Shown here one piece after another: positions 53,984 to 64,000 of a stretch of DNA of 64,000 bases. The notes beneath the pieces were generated by a model that saw only the letters and a list, made by a program, of their open reading frames with translations, was not told where the DNA came from and did no database searches. Source of the DNA: Bradyrhizobium cenepequi (GTDB taxonomy: Bacteria > Pseudomonadota > Alphaproteobacteria > Rhizobiales > Xanthobacteraceae); the NCBI RefSeq assembly GCF_020329485.1, contig NZ_JAGKJI010000025.1, forward strand, positions 1-64,000, written 5' to 3'. Position numbers and translations under genes: made by a program. How positions within the stretch are numbered: position 1 is the stretch's first letter; each line of letters starts with the position of its first letter.

Positions 53984-55015
53984 TCAGCCCCTTAGCCGCG
54001 CACGTAACCAATTCAGGGCGAGCTTGTAGCGGTCGCCCGGAACGGTCATCGCGGCCACGCCCGCCATCACGAGCAAGAGTCCAAGCGCCAAGTTCGGCGG
54101 CACGGCTTCGCCCAGCAGCACCACCGATAGGCCGACGCCGATCGGGATGCGCAGATAGCCTTGTGCGTTGGTGGTCAGCGTGCCCAGACGAGAGAGGCAC
54201 ATGTAGAACAGCATCAGGCCGATCGCGCTGGAGAAGATGCCCATGGTGGCGACTGCGGCGAGCGCCTGCGGCGTCGGGTGCAAGGTCCAGGGATGGTCGA
54301 TGATGAGAGATGCCGGCAGCAGCACGAGACCGCCGAACAACAGCGAGCCGGCCGCGACCACCATCGGGTCGTAATCGGACAGGCGCAGGCCGAAGATCGT
54401 GGCGCAGGCAAACGAGATGGTGGCGAGCAGGATCGCCATCTCGGCGTAGATTTCGCTGCCGAGGCCAGTCAGCGCATCGAGGCCGATGACGACGGCAGTG
54501 CCGACGAGGCCGAGGATCGCGCCGGCGAGTTTTAACAGCGTGGCTGGCTCGTGCCGCGTGATGGCCCAGGTGATCAGGAAGGCAAAGATCGGCGTGGTCG
54601 AGGCCAGCACCACAGTGGGAGCCGCTGCCACATATTGCTGCGCCCAGGTGATGACCAGGAAAGGGACCGTCGAGATGATGGTCTGCTGGAAGGCGAACAG
54701 CTTCCACGCCTTGGCGTCGGTCGGAATGCGAAGGCCGCGGATCCGCAGGATCACCAGGAGGAACAGTGCGGCGATCAGCGAGCGGGCCGAGATGAAGGTG
54801 AGCGGCGGGATCGAGCCGAGGCCGATCTTGGTCAGCGGATAAGTCGAACTCCAGCAGCAGGCGAGCGCGAGCAGCAGCGCATAATCCTGCCAGCGATGGT
54901 GCGGCCGCTTCGGGGTGGATAGTGTCGGCGTTTCCACGGCAGCCGTCACGCTACCCGTCCTTGATGTGCTCTTCGGCACTTGTGGCCCCCGGCGCATTGG
55001 CGCGCTGGGAGCCAC
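53984..55015 (-). CDS. EamA-family (DMT) transporter
   Basis: 343 residues with ten predicted membrane helices in two EamA halves: ALLLALACCWSSTYPLTKIG (helix 1), FISARSLIAALFLLVILRI, and LATISFACATIFGLRLSDYD opening the second half. The start of the second repeat, GGLVLLPASLIIDHP, and RIPIGVGLSVVLLGEAVPPN are typical. Members export metabolites or amino acids; the substrate is unknown. The first 40 residues are a polar extension, so the native start may lie inside. Confidence 0.88.
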   Translation of the reverse strand: MAPSAPMRRGPQVPKSTSRTGSVTAAVETPTLSTPKRPHHRWQDYALLLALACCWSSTYPLTKIGLGSIPPLTFISARSLIAALFLLVILRIRGLRIPTDAKAWKLFAFQQTIISTVPFLVITWAQQYVAAAPTVVLASTTPIFAFLITWAITRHEPATLLKLAGAILGLVGTAVVIGLDALTGLGSEIYAEMAILLATISFACATIFGLRLSDYDPMVVAAGSLLFGGLVLLPASLIIDHPWTLHPTPQALAAVATMGIFSSAIGLMLFYMCLSRLGTLTTNAQGYLRIPIGVGLSVVLLGEAVPPNLALGLLLVMAGVAAMTVPGDRYKLALNWLRARLRG

Positions 55016-55051
55016 TCTTAGCGTGGGAGCGCAAAAAGGAAAGGTGAGGAG

Positions 55052-55521
55052 CTATGCGCTGGCCTCAAGCGGCGCCTTCCGCTTCACCCGCTTGATCGTC
55101 CCGGAGAAGGTGAATAGCGAGCGATCGGCAGCTTTCAGCACGCCGCGCAGGAAGATCAGCGAGCCGCCGGCGCGGGTCACCTCGCCGATGCATTCGACCA
55201 GTTCGCCCTCGCGTGCCGCGTCGAGGAATTCGCAGGAGAATGCCACCGTCACGCCCGGGCCTTCCAGCTCGGCCGAGGCGATCGCGAACAGGCAGTAATC
55301 CGCAAAGGCCATGAAGCAGCCGCCATGGACGTTGCGCATGCCGTTGAGGTGTTTTTTCTCGACCCGGAAGGCGCAATGCACGCGGCCGTTCTCATCCATC
55401 TGGTGCCAGAACGGGCCGACATGGGTCTCGAAACTATCGCGCGCCAGCCCTTGAATTCGCCCTCGGTTGCGACATGCAGGTCGGGACGGTGGACGAATGC
55501 GGTCTTGGAGAGGTCGTTCAC
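55052..55521 (-). pseudogene. PaaI-like hotdog thioesterase, one frameshift
   Basis: ATG 55521 reads MNDLSKTAFVHRPDLHVATE and GEFKGW, then one base is missing near 55442. The next frame carries on ARDSFETHVGPFWHQMDENG, HLNGMRNVHGGCFMAFADYC and SCEFLDAAREGELVECIGEV. VHGG-x6-ADY is the PaaI/4HBT active-site helix. The restored protein is about 156 residues. The lesion is either a recent mutation or a sequencing error. It lies divergent from purL. Confidence 0.75.
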
Positions 55522-55681
55522 GCTGAGAGGCTTTCAAAATTGAGTTCCGGGTCTTAAATCCGATCCTGTCCGCTTGTGCAAATTCTGCGCCTGCGGCGAC
55601 CCGCCGCAAAGCTCTGGACAGGGCGGAAAAGCGCCATAAAAGGCCTTTGCCCGCGCGTCCGATCTACCTAATAAGAGACCC

Positions 55682-57889
<2,208 letters not shown>

Positions 57890-57899
57890 GTTTGCTCTC

Positions 57900-57974
57900 G
57901 TAGCCCCGGGTGAAGCGCAGCGTAGCCCGGGGCTACGATTGAGATTTCCCGGATTGCGCTTCGCCCCATCCGGG
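57900..57974. repeat. Palindromic repeat after purL, likely two-way terminator
   Basis: Hairpin 1: GTAGCCCCGGG (57900-57910) / CCCGGGGCTAC (57926-57936), perfect. Hairpin 2: CCCGGAT (57948-57954) / ATCCGGG (57968-57974). It fills the 93-base gap between convergent purL and the acyltransferase. Confidence 0.75.
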
Positions 57975-57982
57975 CTACGGCT

Positions 57983-59167
57983 TCAAAGCACGTGGTTCGC
58001 GCCTGGAATCCTCCGCAAGCCCGCCGTCGCCGCCCAGCTCAGCAGCACGGTCAGCACAAACGCGATGGCCGCCTTCACGATTGCCGGCCAATCGAAATCG
58101 AACATGCAATATTGCAGCCAGAGCACGATCGGATAGTGCACCAGGAACATGCCATAGGCATCAGGCTGCATCGGATCGAGTACGCTCCAGCCGGATTGTT
58201 TGAATCTCAGGAAATAGGCCAGGATCACAAACATGATGGCGACGCTGAAAGAGGCGAAGAAGAGACCATAGGTCGCCTCATACCAGGTCGGCAGCCACAC
58301 CGGATTCCCGAGGATTCCGCGCTTGACGTAGATCAGCACCCACATCAGGCAATACGGAACGAGCGCCGCGACCGCCCAGCCCCAGCTGCTTTTCGCCAGC
58401 CGGCCGTCGGCAGCCAACAGGCCGCGATCCAAATACATGGCGCCGATGCCTGCGCCAAAGAAGAAGTAGGTCGCATAGAGCAGCACGCGACCGTGCTGGA
58501 CCGAGAACGGTCCGAATTCGAACCAACTCCCGGCGCCAAAGTGAACGCGCCCGGGGATATAGAGCGTTGCGGTGACTGCAAGCATGATCGCGAAGAACAG
58601 CACTGGCTGTTCATGACCGCGGAGTGACAGGCGGTTGATCGGGTCGATGAGTTTGGGCGACAGCAGATAGGCCACGCTCGCGACGACGTCGAAGGCGAGC
58701 AAGACCCAGAGAAACCAGGTCGGGCCGCTCGGCCATGGCCCCACGGTGATTGTTTTCCACCAGAACTCGGAAAAGCTCAGATCCGGAGTTTGGCGCAGCG
58801 CGAAGGCGTAGTAGGCCAGCGGGATGATCGTTAACGCGCCGATCACGAAGGGCAGGCCAAGCCGGACCAGGCGATCGAGCAAATATTGCACTGGCCCTTT
58901 CCGAGCCAGTCCCGGCCACACGAACAGACCCGACAGGAAGAAGAACATCGCCATGAAGAAACTGTCGGTGGCGAGCACGACCATGTCGAAACCGATCCAC
59001 GATTTCGGATCGGTATGTCCGAAATAGGTGTAGGGAATCACGGCGTGGTGCAGCAGCACGACCAGCGTCAGGAAGGTGCGGGCGCGGTCGAGCGCGGCGT
59101 TGCGCGCCTTTGCCTTCGGTGCCGCGTGTGCTTCCGCGGCCGTCATGGTGTGAGAGATCGAGCTCAT
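57983..59167 (-). CDS. Acyltransferase-3 family membrane protein
   Basis: About 394 residues from ATG 59167 (MSSISHTMTAAEAH); a frame from 59275 adds 36 unlikely residues. Ten or more helices of the OafA/OpgC type: ALDRARTFLTLVVLLHHAVI carries the family's Arg and catalytic-region His, then FFMAMFFFLSGLFVWPGLAR, and near the end GMFLVHYPIVLWLQY. Such enzymes move acyl groups to glycans or other envelope substrates. The target is unknown. It stands alone on the minus strand. Confidence 0.85.
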   Translation of the reverse strand: MSSISHTMTAAEAHAAPKAKARNAALDRARTFLTLVVLLHHAVIPYTYFGHTDPKSWIGFDMVVLATDSFFMAMFFFLSGLFVWPGLARKGPVQYLLDRLVRLGLPFVIGALTIIPLAYYAFALRQTPDLSFSEFWWKTITVGPWPSGPTWFLWVLLAFDVVASVAYLLSPKLIDPINRLSLRGHEQPVLFFAIMLAVTATLYIPGRVHFGAGSWFEFGPFSVQHGRVLLYATYFFFGAGIGAMYLDRGLLAADGRLAKSSWGWAVAALVPYCLMWVLIYVKRGILGNPVWLPTWYEATYGLFFASFSVAIMFVILAYFLRFKQSGWSVLDPMQPDAYGMFLVHYPIVLWLQYCMFDFDWPAIVKAAIAFVLTVLLSWAATAGLRRIPGANHVL

Positions 59168-59339
59168 ATGCGCCGTTCTGCGAGATGATCCCGGTGATGT
59201 TGCAACCGGGAACCGGATTGGGCAAGGCCCTAATCGTCCTATTGCGAAAACGTCGATGTGATTTCGCGGTCGCAAGGAGCGACGGAACGACGCGATTCAC
59301 CAGACGTTGGTGCGGCCGCATGCAACATGGAGAGTTATC

Positions 59340-59717
59340 ATGCGACACAAATTACATCTATCGGCCGTCATCGCGCTGTCATTGATGACGGTGTCATCAG
59401 CCGCCTTCGCGCAAGCTCCAGGTGGCAGCACCGGAAGCGGGACAGCGCAGAGCGGTACATCGTCCGGCGTTGGCAGCGCGCCACCGGCGGCGCCGACCAA
59501 TCCGGGGTCGGCCGGCATCGCGCCAGCACCGGGCGGGCAATCGAGCTCCACCACTGGAATGGGCACCGGCGGAACGTCCACCACGCCCAATCCATCCCTC
59601 AACCGGCCAGGCACGTCCAACACATCGCCAGGCGCGACCGGGACCGCCTTGTCGCCGAACGGCATGCCAGACGACGATGCCATTCCGTCCGGTTCTTCAG
59701 GACGTATTGAACGGTAG
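59340..59717 (+). CDS. Secreted low-complexity Gly/Ser/Thr/Pro protein, 125 aa
   Basis: From ATG 59340 with GGAGAG upstream. A signal peptide (LHLSAVIALSLMTVSSAAFA) precedes an almost wholly disordered mature chain: GGSTGSGTAQSGTSSGVGSA, APGGQSSSTTGMGTGGTSTT and PNGMPDDDAIPSGSSGRIER. There are no Cys or hydrophobic blocks. Similar low-complexity periplasmic proteins occur in bradyrhizobia; function unknown. Confidence 0.7.
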   Translation: MRHKLHLSAVIALSLMTVSSAAFAQAPGGSTGSGTAQSGTSSGVGSAPPAAPTNPGSAGIAPAPGGQSSSTTGMGTGGTSTTPNPSLNRPGTSNTSPGATGTALSPNGMPDDDAIPSGSSGRIER

Positions 59718-59824
59718 AGGAAGCTTGCAAGGTGAGGCGGGCGGCGATCAATTCACCGCCTGCTGCTTTGGAACTCGCGTCATCTCCTGCCGTTTCCCCC
59801 GCGAAGTAGCTGGAGAAGAGGGCG

Positions 59825-59998
59825 ATGACGTTACTTAAATGGGCGCTGATCTTTCTTGTTGTGTCGATTATAGCCGGCTTGCTCGGCTTCACCGGCATAT
59901 CGGCGGCTTCTGCCGATATCGCGCGGATATTGTTCTATATCTTCGTCGTGATCTTCCTGGTGCTCCTGATACTCGGGCTCACGATATTCAGGGCCTAG
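59825..59998 (+). CDS. DUF1328 small membrane protein, 57 aa
   Basis: From ATG 59825 (AAGAGGG upstream): MTLLKWALIFLVVSIIAGLL, GFTGISAASADIARILFYIF and VVIFLVLLILGLTIFRA. Two membrane helices with a short polar link, the exact pattern of DUF1328 (YtjA-type) proteins. Inner-membrane, stress-associated in some bacteria, role unknown. Confidence 0.88.
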   Translation: MTLLKWALIFLVVSIIAGLLGFTGISAASADIARILFYIFVVIFLVLLILGLTIFRA

Positions 59999-60040
59999 AA
60001 GCCTTCAGGGTGTAGGAGCAAAGCTCGCCGGTAGCTTCCT

Positions 60041-60128
60041 CGTCATGCCCGGGCTTGTCCCGGGCATCCGCGTCTCAGTACCAGGCGAGCAATTGCGTGG
60101 ATGGCCGGGTCGAGCCCGGCCATCACGA
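60041..60128. repeat. 88-bp palindromic repeat
   Basis: CGTCATGCCCGGGCTTGTCC, then CGGGCATC, at the left and GATGGCCGGGTCGAGCCCGG, then CCATCACGA, at the right each form a hairpin and are partly complementary to each other. It lies between convergent genes. Confidence 0.65.
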
Positions 60129-60146
60129 GGACGCGGTCCGCCGCCC

Positions 60147-60506
60147 TTATGCCACTTCCTCGATCGTGACTTTGTCCGGATAGAACGCGAGGTGTCCCGC
60201 GATCTCCGTCATGGCCGGGAAGGGCGTCTCATAGGTCCAGATCGAATTTTCCAGCGTCTTGCCGTTGGCCTTGATGCTGAAATAATTCGCGTCGCCCTTG
60301 TAGGGACAATGCGTGGTCCGCTCGGTCCGGGACAGCAGGGCCATGTTGGTGTCCTCCCGCGGGATGTACTGCACGGCGGGATAGCTCGCCTCCTTCAGGG
60401 TCAGCGCATGGGTGGAGTCGGCGATGACGACATCCCCCGCCCTAACGCGGACGCGCTTGGGGTTGGGTGCGATCGTGATCGGATGGTCGGGTCCTGGGAG
60501 TTTCAT
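60147..60506 (-). CDS. DUF427 protein, 119 aa
   Basis: From ATG 60506 (MKLPGPDHPITIAPNPKRVR); the frame from 60608 adds 34 residues unlike the family. DUF427 marks: VRAGDVVIADSTHALTLKEA, AVQYIPREDTNMALL, THCPYKGDANYFSI and WTYETPFPAMTEIAGHLAFY. Small cytosolic beta-rich proteins, about 95-120 residues, of unknown function. It is divergent from bolA. Confidence 0.9.
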   Translation of the reverse strand: MKLPGPDHPITIAPNPKRVRVRAGDVVIADSTHALTLKEASYPAVQYIPREDTNMALLSRTERTTHCPYKGDANYFSIKANGKTLENSIWTYETPFPAMTEIAGHLAFYPDKVTIEEVA

Positions 60507-60679
60507 GGTTCTGCGCCTTTTTTGGTCAGTTCGTTGTGACCGATTGATGCAGCTAAAACGATTGGAAGCGGAATATAGTGCCTGATAGGATGACCTAGAA
60601 GAGCGCAAGCGCTAGGTTTTGTTCCCCCGCGGCCGCTCGTGCTGACTGCGATTTGAAAGTCGAATGGAGGTGTACTGGG

Positions 60680-60925
60680 ATGCCGATGGACGCCCGCGAT
60701 ATCGAATCCATGATCAAGGCAGCCATTCCCGATGCCGTGGTGACGATCCGCGACCTGGCCGGCGATGGCGACCATTACGCGGCGACGGTGGTCTCGGAAT
60801 CCTTCCGCGGCAAGTCCCGTGTCCAGCAGCATCAGATCGTCTACCAGTCGCTCAAGGGGCAGATGGGCGGCGTGTTGCATGCACTGGCGCTGCAGACCGG
60901 GGTGCCTGGCGGACCCGAGGCCTGA
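60680..60925 (+). CDS. BolA-family protein
   Basis: 81 residues from ATG 60680 (MPMDARDIESMIKAAIPDAV), with a second ATG at 60686. BolA fold: DGDHYAATVVSESFRGKSRV carries the conserved His and FRGKSRV loop, then QQHQIVYQSLKGQMGGVLHA. BolA proteins pair with monothiol glutaredoxins to handle Fe-S clusters. The glutaredoxin gene that often follows is absent; a repeat element follows instead. Confidence 0.9.
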   Translation: MPMDARDIESMIKAAIPDAVVTIRDLAGDGDHYAATVVSESFRGKSRVQQHQIVYQSLKGQMGGVLHALALQTGVPGGPEA

Positions 60926-60933
60926 TCATCTCA

Positions 60934-61033
60934 GATCATGATCCGATTAGACGGAATCGGATCATGATCTCATCTCTTTGTTTGAGCATGATCTTTCCGG
61001 AAAACCGGTTTCCACTTTTCCGGATCATGCTCT
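60934..61033. repeat. Dispersed intergenic palindromic repeat, copy 3
   Basis: GATCATGATCCGATTAG and its inverse (60934-60970), then GAGCATGATC (60985-60994) / GATCATGCTC (61023-61032) around AACCGGTTTCCACTTTT. It is the two-hairpin unit of 24427-24525 in opposite order. Confidence 0.8.
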
Positions 61034-61038
61034 AGGGG

Positions 61039-62247
61039 GTGCCGATGGCTGCGGACAATCGACGCGGCGCGATGTTTCGCGTCGTCACGCCGAACCAGCA
61101 TAGCCGCGTCACTTATGCCGAACTGTTCTTCGACCTGGTCTTCGTGTTCGCGGTCACGCAGATCTCGCACACGCTGCTTCATCATTTCACGCCGATCGGC
61201 GCGGTCGAGGTCACGCTGCTGTTCCTCGCGGTGTGGTGGGTCTGGGTCTTCACTGCCTGGGTGACCAATTGGCTCAATCCGGAGCTGACGCCGGTACGTA
61301 TCCTGCTGTTCCTGATGATGCTCGGCGGCCTTGTGCTGTCGACCTCGATCCCGAAGGCCTTTGAGGACCGCGGCCTGTGGTTCGCGATTACCTATGCGGT
61401 GATGCAGGTCGGACGCACCGCGTTCTGGCTGTTCTCGACGCCACATCATTGGACCGCGGTGCGCCACAACGCCATCCGCATCCTGGCCTGGCTCTCCACG
61501 TCCGCCGTGTTCTGGATCCTCGGCGGTCTTGCCGAAGGCGAGTCCAGGCTATGGCTGTGGATCATTGCGCTCGCGATCGAATATGTCTCGCCAGCGGCGC
61601 GGTTCTGGGTCCCGAGGTTGGGGCTGTCATCGCTCGAGGCATGGGCGGTCGAAGGCGGCCATATGGCCGAGCGCTGCGCCCTCTTCATCATCATTGCGCT
61701 TGGCGAGGCGGTTGTCGTGAATGGCGCGACCTTTGCCGAGCTGAGCTGGACGACCGAGAACATCCTCGCTTTCGTGTCCTCGCTGGTCGGCAGCATCGCG
61801 ATGTGGTGGATCTATTTCTACAAGGGCGCCGAGGCCGGCTCCGAACTGATCTCGAAATCGGTCGAATCAGGGAAACTGGCGCGCCTTGCCTACACCTATC
61901 TGCACATGCCGGTCGTCGCCGGCATCATCCTGACGGCGGTGTCCGATGAACTGGTGCTGAAGCATCCCGGCGGCCACTCCGATCTCAAGACGATCTTGAG
62001 CGCGATCGGTGGCCCGCTTCTGTTCCTGGTCGGGACGATCCTGTTCAAGCTCTCGATCCGGGGTTTTCTGCAGCTGTCCCACATCGCGGGCATCGTCGCG
62101 CTGCTCATGCTGGGCTGGTTCGCAAGCGAGCTGTCCCCGCTATGGCTCTCGATCCTCACGACCGCGATCCTTGTCGTGGTCGCAGCATGGGAATCCGTGT
62201 CGCTGGGCTCCGCTTCGGAATCTCATTCCGAAGCCAACATTGCGTGA
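61039..62247 (+). CDS. LtrA-family membrane protein
   Basis: 402 residues from GTG 61039 (ATG 61045 is the alternative). LtrA (low temperature requirement A, PF06772) layout: an opening SRVTYAELFFDLVFVFAVTQ, then WWVWVFTAWVTNWLNPE, and HMAERCALFIIIALGEAVVV, the family's most conserved helix, in about ten membrane helices. Function unknown beyond a cold-growth phenotype in Listeria. Its last 25 bases overlap the end of egtD on the other strand. Confidence 0.9.
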   Translation: MPMAADNRRGAMFRVVTPNQHSRVTYAELFFDLVFVFAVTQISHTLLHHFTPIGAVEVTLLFLAVWWVWVFTAWVTNWLNPELTPVRILLFLMMLGGLVLSTSIPKAFEDRGLWFAITYAVMQVGRTAFWLFSTPHHWTAVRHNAIRILAWLSTSAVFWILGGLAEGESRLWLWIIALAIEYVSPAARFWVPRLGLSSLEAWAVEGGHMAERCALFIIIALGEAVVVNGATFAELSWTTENILAFVSSLVGSIAMWWIYFYKGAEAGSELISKSVESGKLARLAYTYLHMPVVAGIILTAVSDELVLKHPGGHSDLKTILSAIGGPLLFLVGTILFKLSIRGFLQLSHIAGIVALLMLGWFASELSPLWLSILTTAILVVVAAWESVSLGSASESHSEANIA

Positions 62248-63194
62248 ACCGAAAACATCTTTGCCGCGTCGGTCCAGGACTCCCGCACCGTCCAACCCGA
62301 ATTTCGGGCCAATTCCGTGAACCGCTCCAGCGAATATTTGTAGCTGTTCTCGGTGTGAATGCTCTCGCCGGGACGGAACGAAAAGGTGTTGCCGAGGATC
62401 CGCACGCTCTGCGCCTTGCGGCTGATCAGGTGCATCTCGATCCGGTGACGGTCGCGGTTGTAGATCGAGCGATGGGAGAAGGCGGGAAGATCGAAATTGC
62501 CGCCGAGCTCGCGGTTGATGCGCACCAGCACATTGAGGTTGAAGCGCGCGGTGACGCCGGCCGAATCGTTATAGGCGTGGTACAGCACGCGCTCGTCCTT
62601 CTCGAGATCGACGCCGATGATCATCTGCGCGCCAGAGCCCAGGATTTTACGCGCGGTGCGCAGGAAATCGGCGGCCTCCTGCGGTTCGAAATTGCCGATC
62701 GTCGATCCCGGGAAGAAGCCCACTTTCGGCATCTCGGCGATCTCTACCGGCAGCGCGAATGGCGCGGTGAAATCCGCTGCGACCGGATAGACGCGCAGGC
62801 CGGGGAAGTCCTTGCGCAGGCCTTCCGCTTGCGCGTTCAGGAAATCTCCGGAGATGTCGACGGGCACGTAGGCGCCGAATTTGCAGCGCTCGAGCAACAG
62901 CCGCACCTTGGTGGTCGCACCTGCGCCGAATTCGACCAGCGCCGCGCCCGCAGGGATGATCGCGGCGATCTCGGCCCCGCGATCGCGCAAGATGCCAAGC
63001 TCGGTGCGGGTCGGATAATATTCCGGCTGCACTGTGATTTGCTCGAACAGCTCCGAGCCAGTCGCATCATAAAAATATTTGGGCGACAGGCGCTTGGGAT
63101 GTTGCGCGAGATGTCCGATCACGTCGCCAGCAAAGGCTGCGGTCTGCTCGTCGAAGGCATAGGCCTTGGCCAAAGCGCGGGCATGCACATTCAT
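62223..63194 (-). CDS. egtD: L-histidine N-alpha-methyltransferase EgtD
   Basis: 323 residues. It trimethylates histidine to hercynine, the first step of ergothioneine synthesis. Motifs: LSPKYFYDATGSELFEQITV, EYYPTRTELGILRDRGAEIA, ALVEFGAGATTKVRLLLERC (SAM site), FFPGSTIGNFEPQEAADFLR and FNLNVLVRINRELGGNFDL. Downstream of egtB in the same direction; a repeat fills the 109-base gap. It converges with ltrA. Confidence 0.95.
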   Translation of the reverse strand: MNVHARALAKAYAFDEQTAAFAGDVIGHLAQHPKRLSPKYFYDATGSELFEQITVQPEYYPTRTELGILRDRGAEIAAIIPAGAALVEFGAGATTKVRLLLERCKFGAYVPVDISGDFLNAQAEGLRKDFPGLRVYPVAADFTAPFALPVEIAEMPKVGFFPGSTIGNFEPQEAADFLRTARKILGSGAQMIIGVDLEKDERVLYHAYNDSAGVTARFNLNVLVRINRELGGNFDLPAFSHRSIYNRDRHRIEMHLISRKAQSVRILGNTFSFRPGESIHTENSYKYSLERFTELARNSGWTVRESWTDAAKMFSVHAMLASE

Positions 63195-63247
63195 GATACT
63201 CTCCTGGACGCGCCTTCCCGCGCGCTATGACTTTTGGTTGTTTTTGC

Positions 63248-63293
63248 GCATGATCGTTTCGGAAAACCGGTATCCACTTTTCCGGATCATGCT
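63248..63293. repeat. Dispersed intergenic palindromic repeat, copy 4 (half unit)
   Basis: GCATGATC (63248-63255) / GATCATGC (63286-63293) around AAACCGGTATCCACTTTT. It contains only the first hairpin of the longer copies. It lies between egtB and egtD, so it is probably transcribed in their mRNA. Confidence 0.75.
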
Positions 63294-63303
63294 TGAGAAC
63301 CGA

Positions 63304-64000
63304 TCAGGCGTAATCGGCGAGCCGTAATCCCGTAAACTGCCAGCGATGGTGTGGATAAAAGAAGTTGCGATAGGTGATACGGCTGTGAGCGCTCGGAGTT
63401 GCGAGCGAGGAGCCGCGCAGCACCAATTGATTGACCATGAACTTGCCGTTGTACTCGCCGAGTGCGCCTTCGATCGCGCGGTAGCCCGGATAGGGTGAAT
63501 AGGAGGAGCGGGTCCACTGCCAGACGATGCCGAAGGCATCGTTGAGCTGACCGGCGCGCGCGGCGACCTCCCATTCCATCTCGGTCGGCAGGTGTTTTCC
63601 GGCCCAGCGGGCGAAGGCATCGGCCTCGTAATAGCTGACATGGCAGACCGGGGCTGCCGGGTCGATCGGCTGTAGGCCGCCCAGGGTCATGATCTGCCAT
63701 TGGCCATCGACCTTGCGCCAATGGCCGGGCGCTTCCCAGCCTTCCTTTTCGACGGCCGCAAAACCGTCCATCAGCCACAACGTCGCCGCCCGATAGCCGT
63801 CGTCCTGGATGAAGGCGAGCCACTCCGCGTTGGTCACAAGATTTCGCGCCAGCTTGACCGGGCCGACCAGGGCCCGATGCGCCGGCTTTTCATTGTCGAA
63901 ATGAAAGCTGTCGTCTGGATGACCGATGGTGTGGATGCCCTCGTTCAGCGTGATCCACTCCTCGCCGCTGCGTTGCGAGGCCGGGAAGCGCCACGCCGGA
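63304..64000 (-). CDS. egtB: EgtB (sulfoxide synthase), 3' part, cut by window end
   Basis: The last 231 residues are present; the start lies beyond base 64000. The formylglycine-enzyme-like domain reads EEWITLNEGIHTIGHPDD, PVCHVSYYEADAFARWAGKH, LPTEMEWEVAARAGQ and ends YPHHRWQFTGLRLADYA, with LVLRGSSLATPSAHSRITYR. EgtB joins hercynine to a thiol with iron and oxygen in ergothioneine synthesis. The DinB-like N-terminal domain with the iron ligands is outside the window. With egtD it makes a two-gene pathway set. Confidence 0.93.
   Translation of the reverse strand, partial: PAWRFPASQRSGEEWITLNEGIHTIGHPDDSFHFDNEKPAHRALVGPVKLARNLVTNAEWLAFIQDDGYRAATLWLMDGFAAVEKEGWEAPGHWRKVDGQWQIMTLGGLQPIDPAAPVCHVSYYEADAFARWAGKHLPTEMEWEVAARAGQLNDAFGIVWQWTRSSYSPYPGYRAIEGALGEYNGKFMVNQLVLRGSSLATPSAHSRITYRNFFYPHHRWQFTGLRLADYA

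Overview
The window is high-GC chromosomal DNA from an alphaproteobacterium of the Rhizobiales, most likely Bradyrhizobium or a close relative in the Nitrobacteraceae. The evidence is the GC-rich housekeeping genes (recA, gcvTHP, alaS, icd, purCSQL, egtBD), an alphaproteobacterial SOS box (GAAC-N7-GAAC) before recA, a tandem glycine riboswitch before gcvT, many small secreted proteins of the kind common in bradyrhizobia, and dispersed palindromic intergenic repeats. The genus is an inference from protein character, not a database result.

Layout. 1-3.7 kb is a graveyard of mobile DNA: an IS701-type transposase remnant cut by a second (ISNCY-like) transposase, a hypothetical gene, a broken gene and an IS3-type remnant. 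3.8-14.5 kb is ordinary accessory chromosome: XRE regulator with a palindromic operator, DsbA-like oxidoreductase, NIPSNAP protein, GNAT protein, small secreted proteins, a caspase-like protein, a PQQ dehydrogenase and a thioesterase. 14.5-17.3 kb is gene-poor and holds a 1,672-bp unit (15544-17215) with perfect 11-bp terminal inverted repeats and a 6-bp target duplication (ATTAAC), inserted about 6 bp from the recA SOS box. It carries no intact transposase. 17.3-28.5 kb carries recA, a broken gene, the glycine cleavage operon gcvT-gcvH-gcvP (minus strand, riboswitch-controlled), alaS and a cyclic-nucleotide-gated K+ channel.

28.5-37.7 kb has a Tat-exported phospholipase C, a divergent RpiR regulator and a three-gene exporter cassette (membrane fusion protein, RbbA-like double ATPase/permease, second permease) laid out like yhiI-rbbA-yhhJ of E. 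coli. 37.7-39.7 kb is repeat-rich, with a frameshifted ACT-domain gene between two 64-bp direct repeats. 39.7-43 kb has a DUF3455 protein, icd, and a TrmJ-type RNA methyltransferase fused to a DUF559 nuclease-fold domain.

43-48.8 kb is the most coherent regulated system. A PAS/AAA+/Fis sigma-54 activator is transcribed divergently from a nitrate/cyanate-type ABC importer (binding protein, permease, ATPase) followed by cyanase (cynS). Two perfect palindromes and a -24/-12 promoter lie between them. I read this as nitrogen-regulated cyanate uptake and detoxification. 48.9-57.9 kb holds DUF1476 and purC-purS-purQ, a TctC-type binding protein overlapping purQ, a frameshifted peptide-binding protein gene, an EamA exporter, a frameshifted thioesterase and purL. 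58-64 kb has an acyltransferase, small proteins, BolA, LtrA, and the ergothioneine genes egtD and egtB, the latter cut by the window edge.

Several genes (15.6, 18.5, 38.4, 52.4 and 55.1 kb) are broken by single-base frameshifts or a nonsense codon. Some may be assembly errors rather than true pseudogenes.
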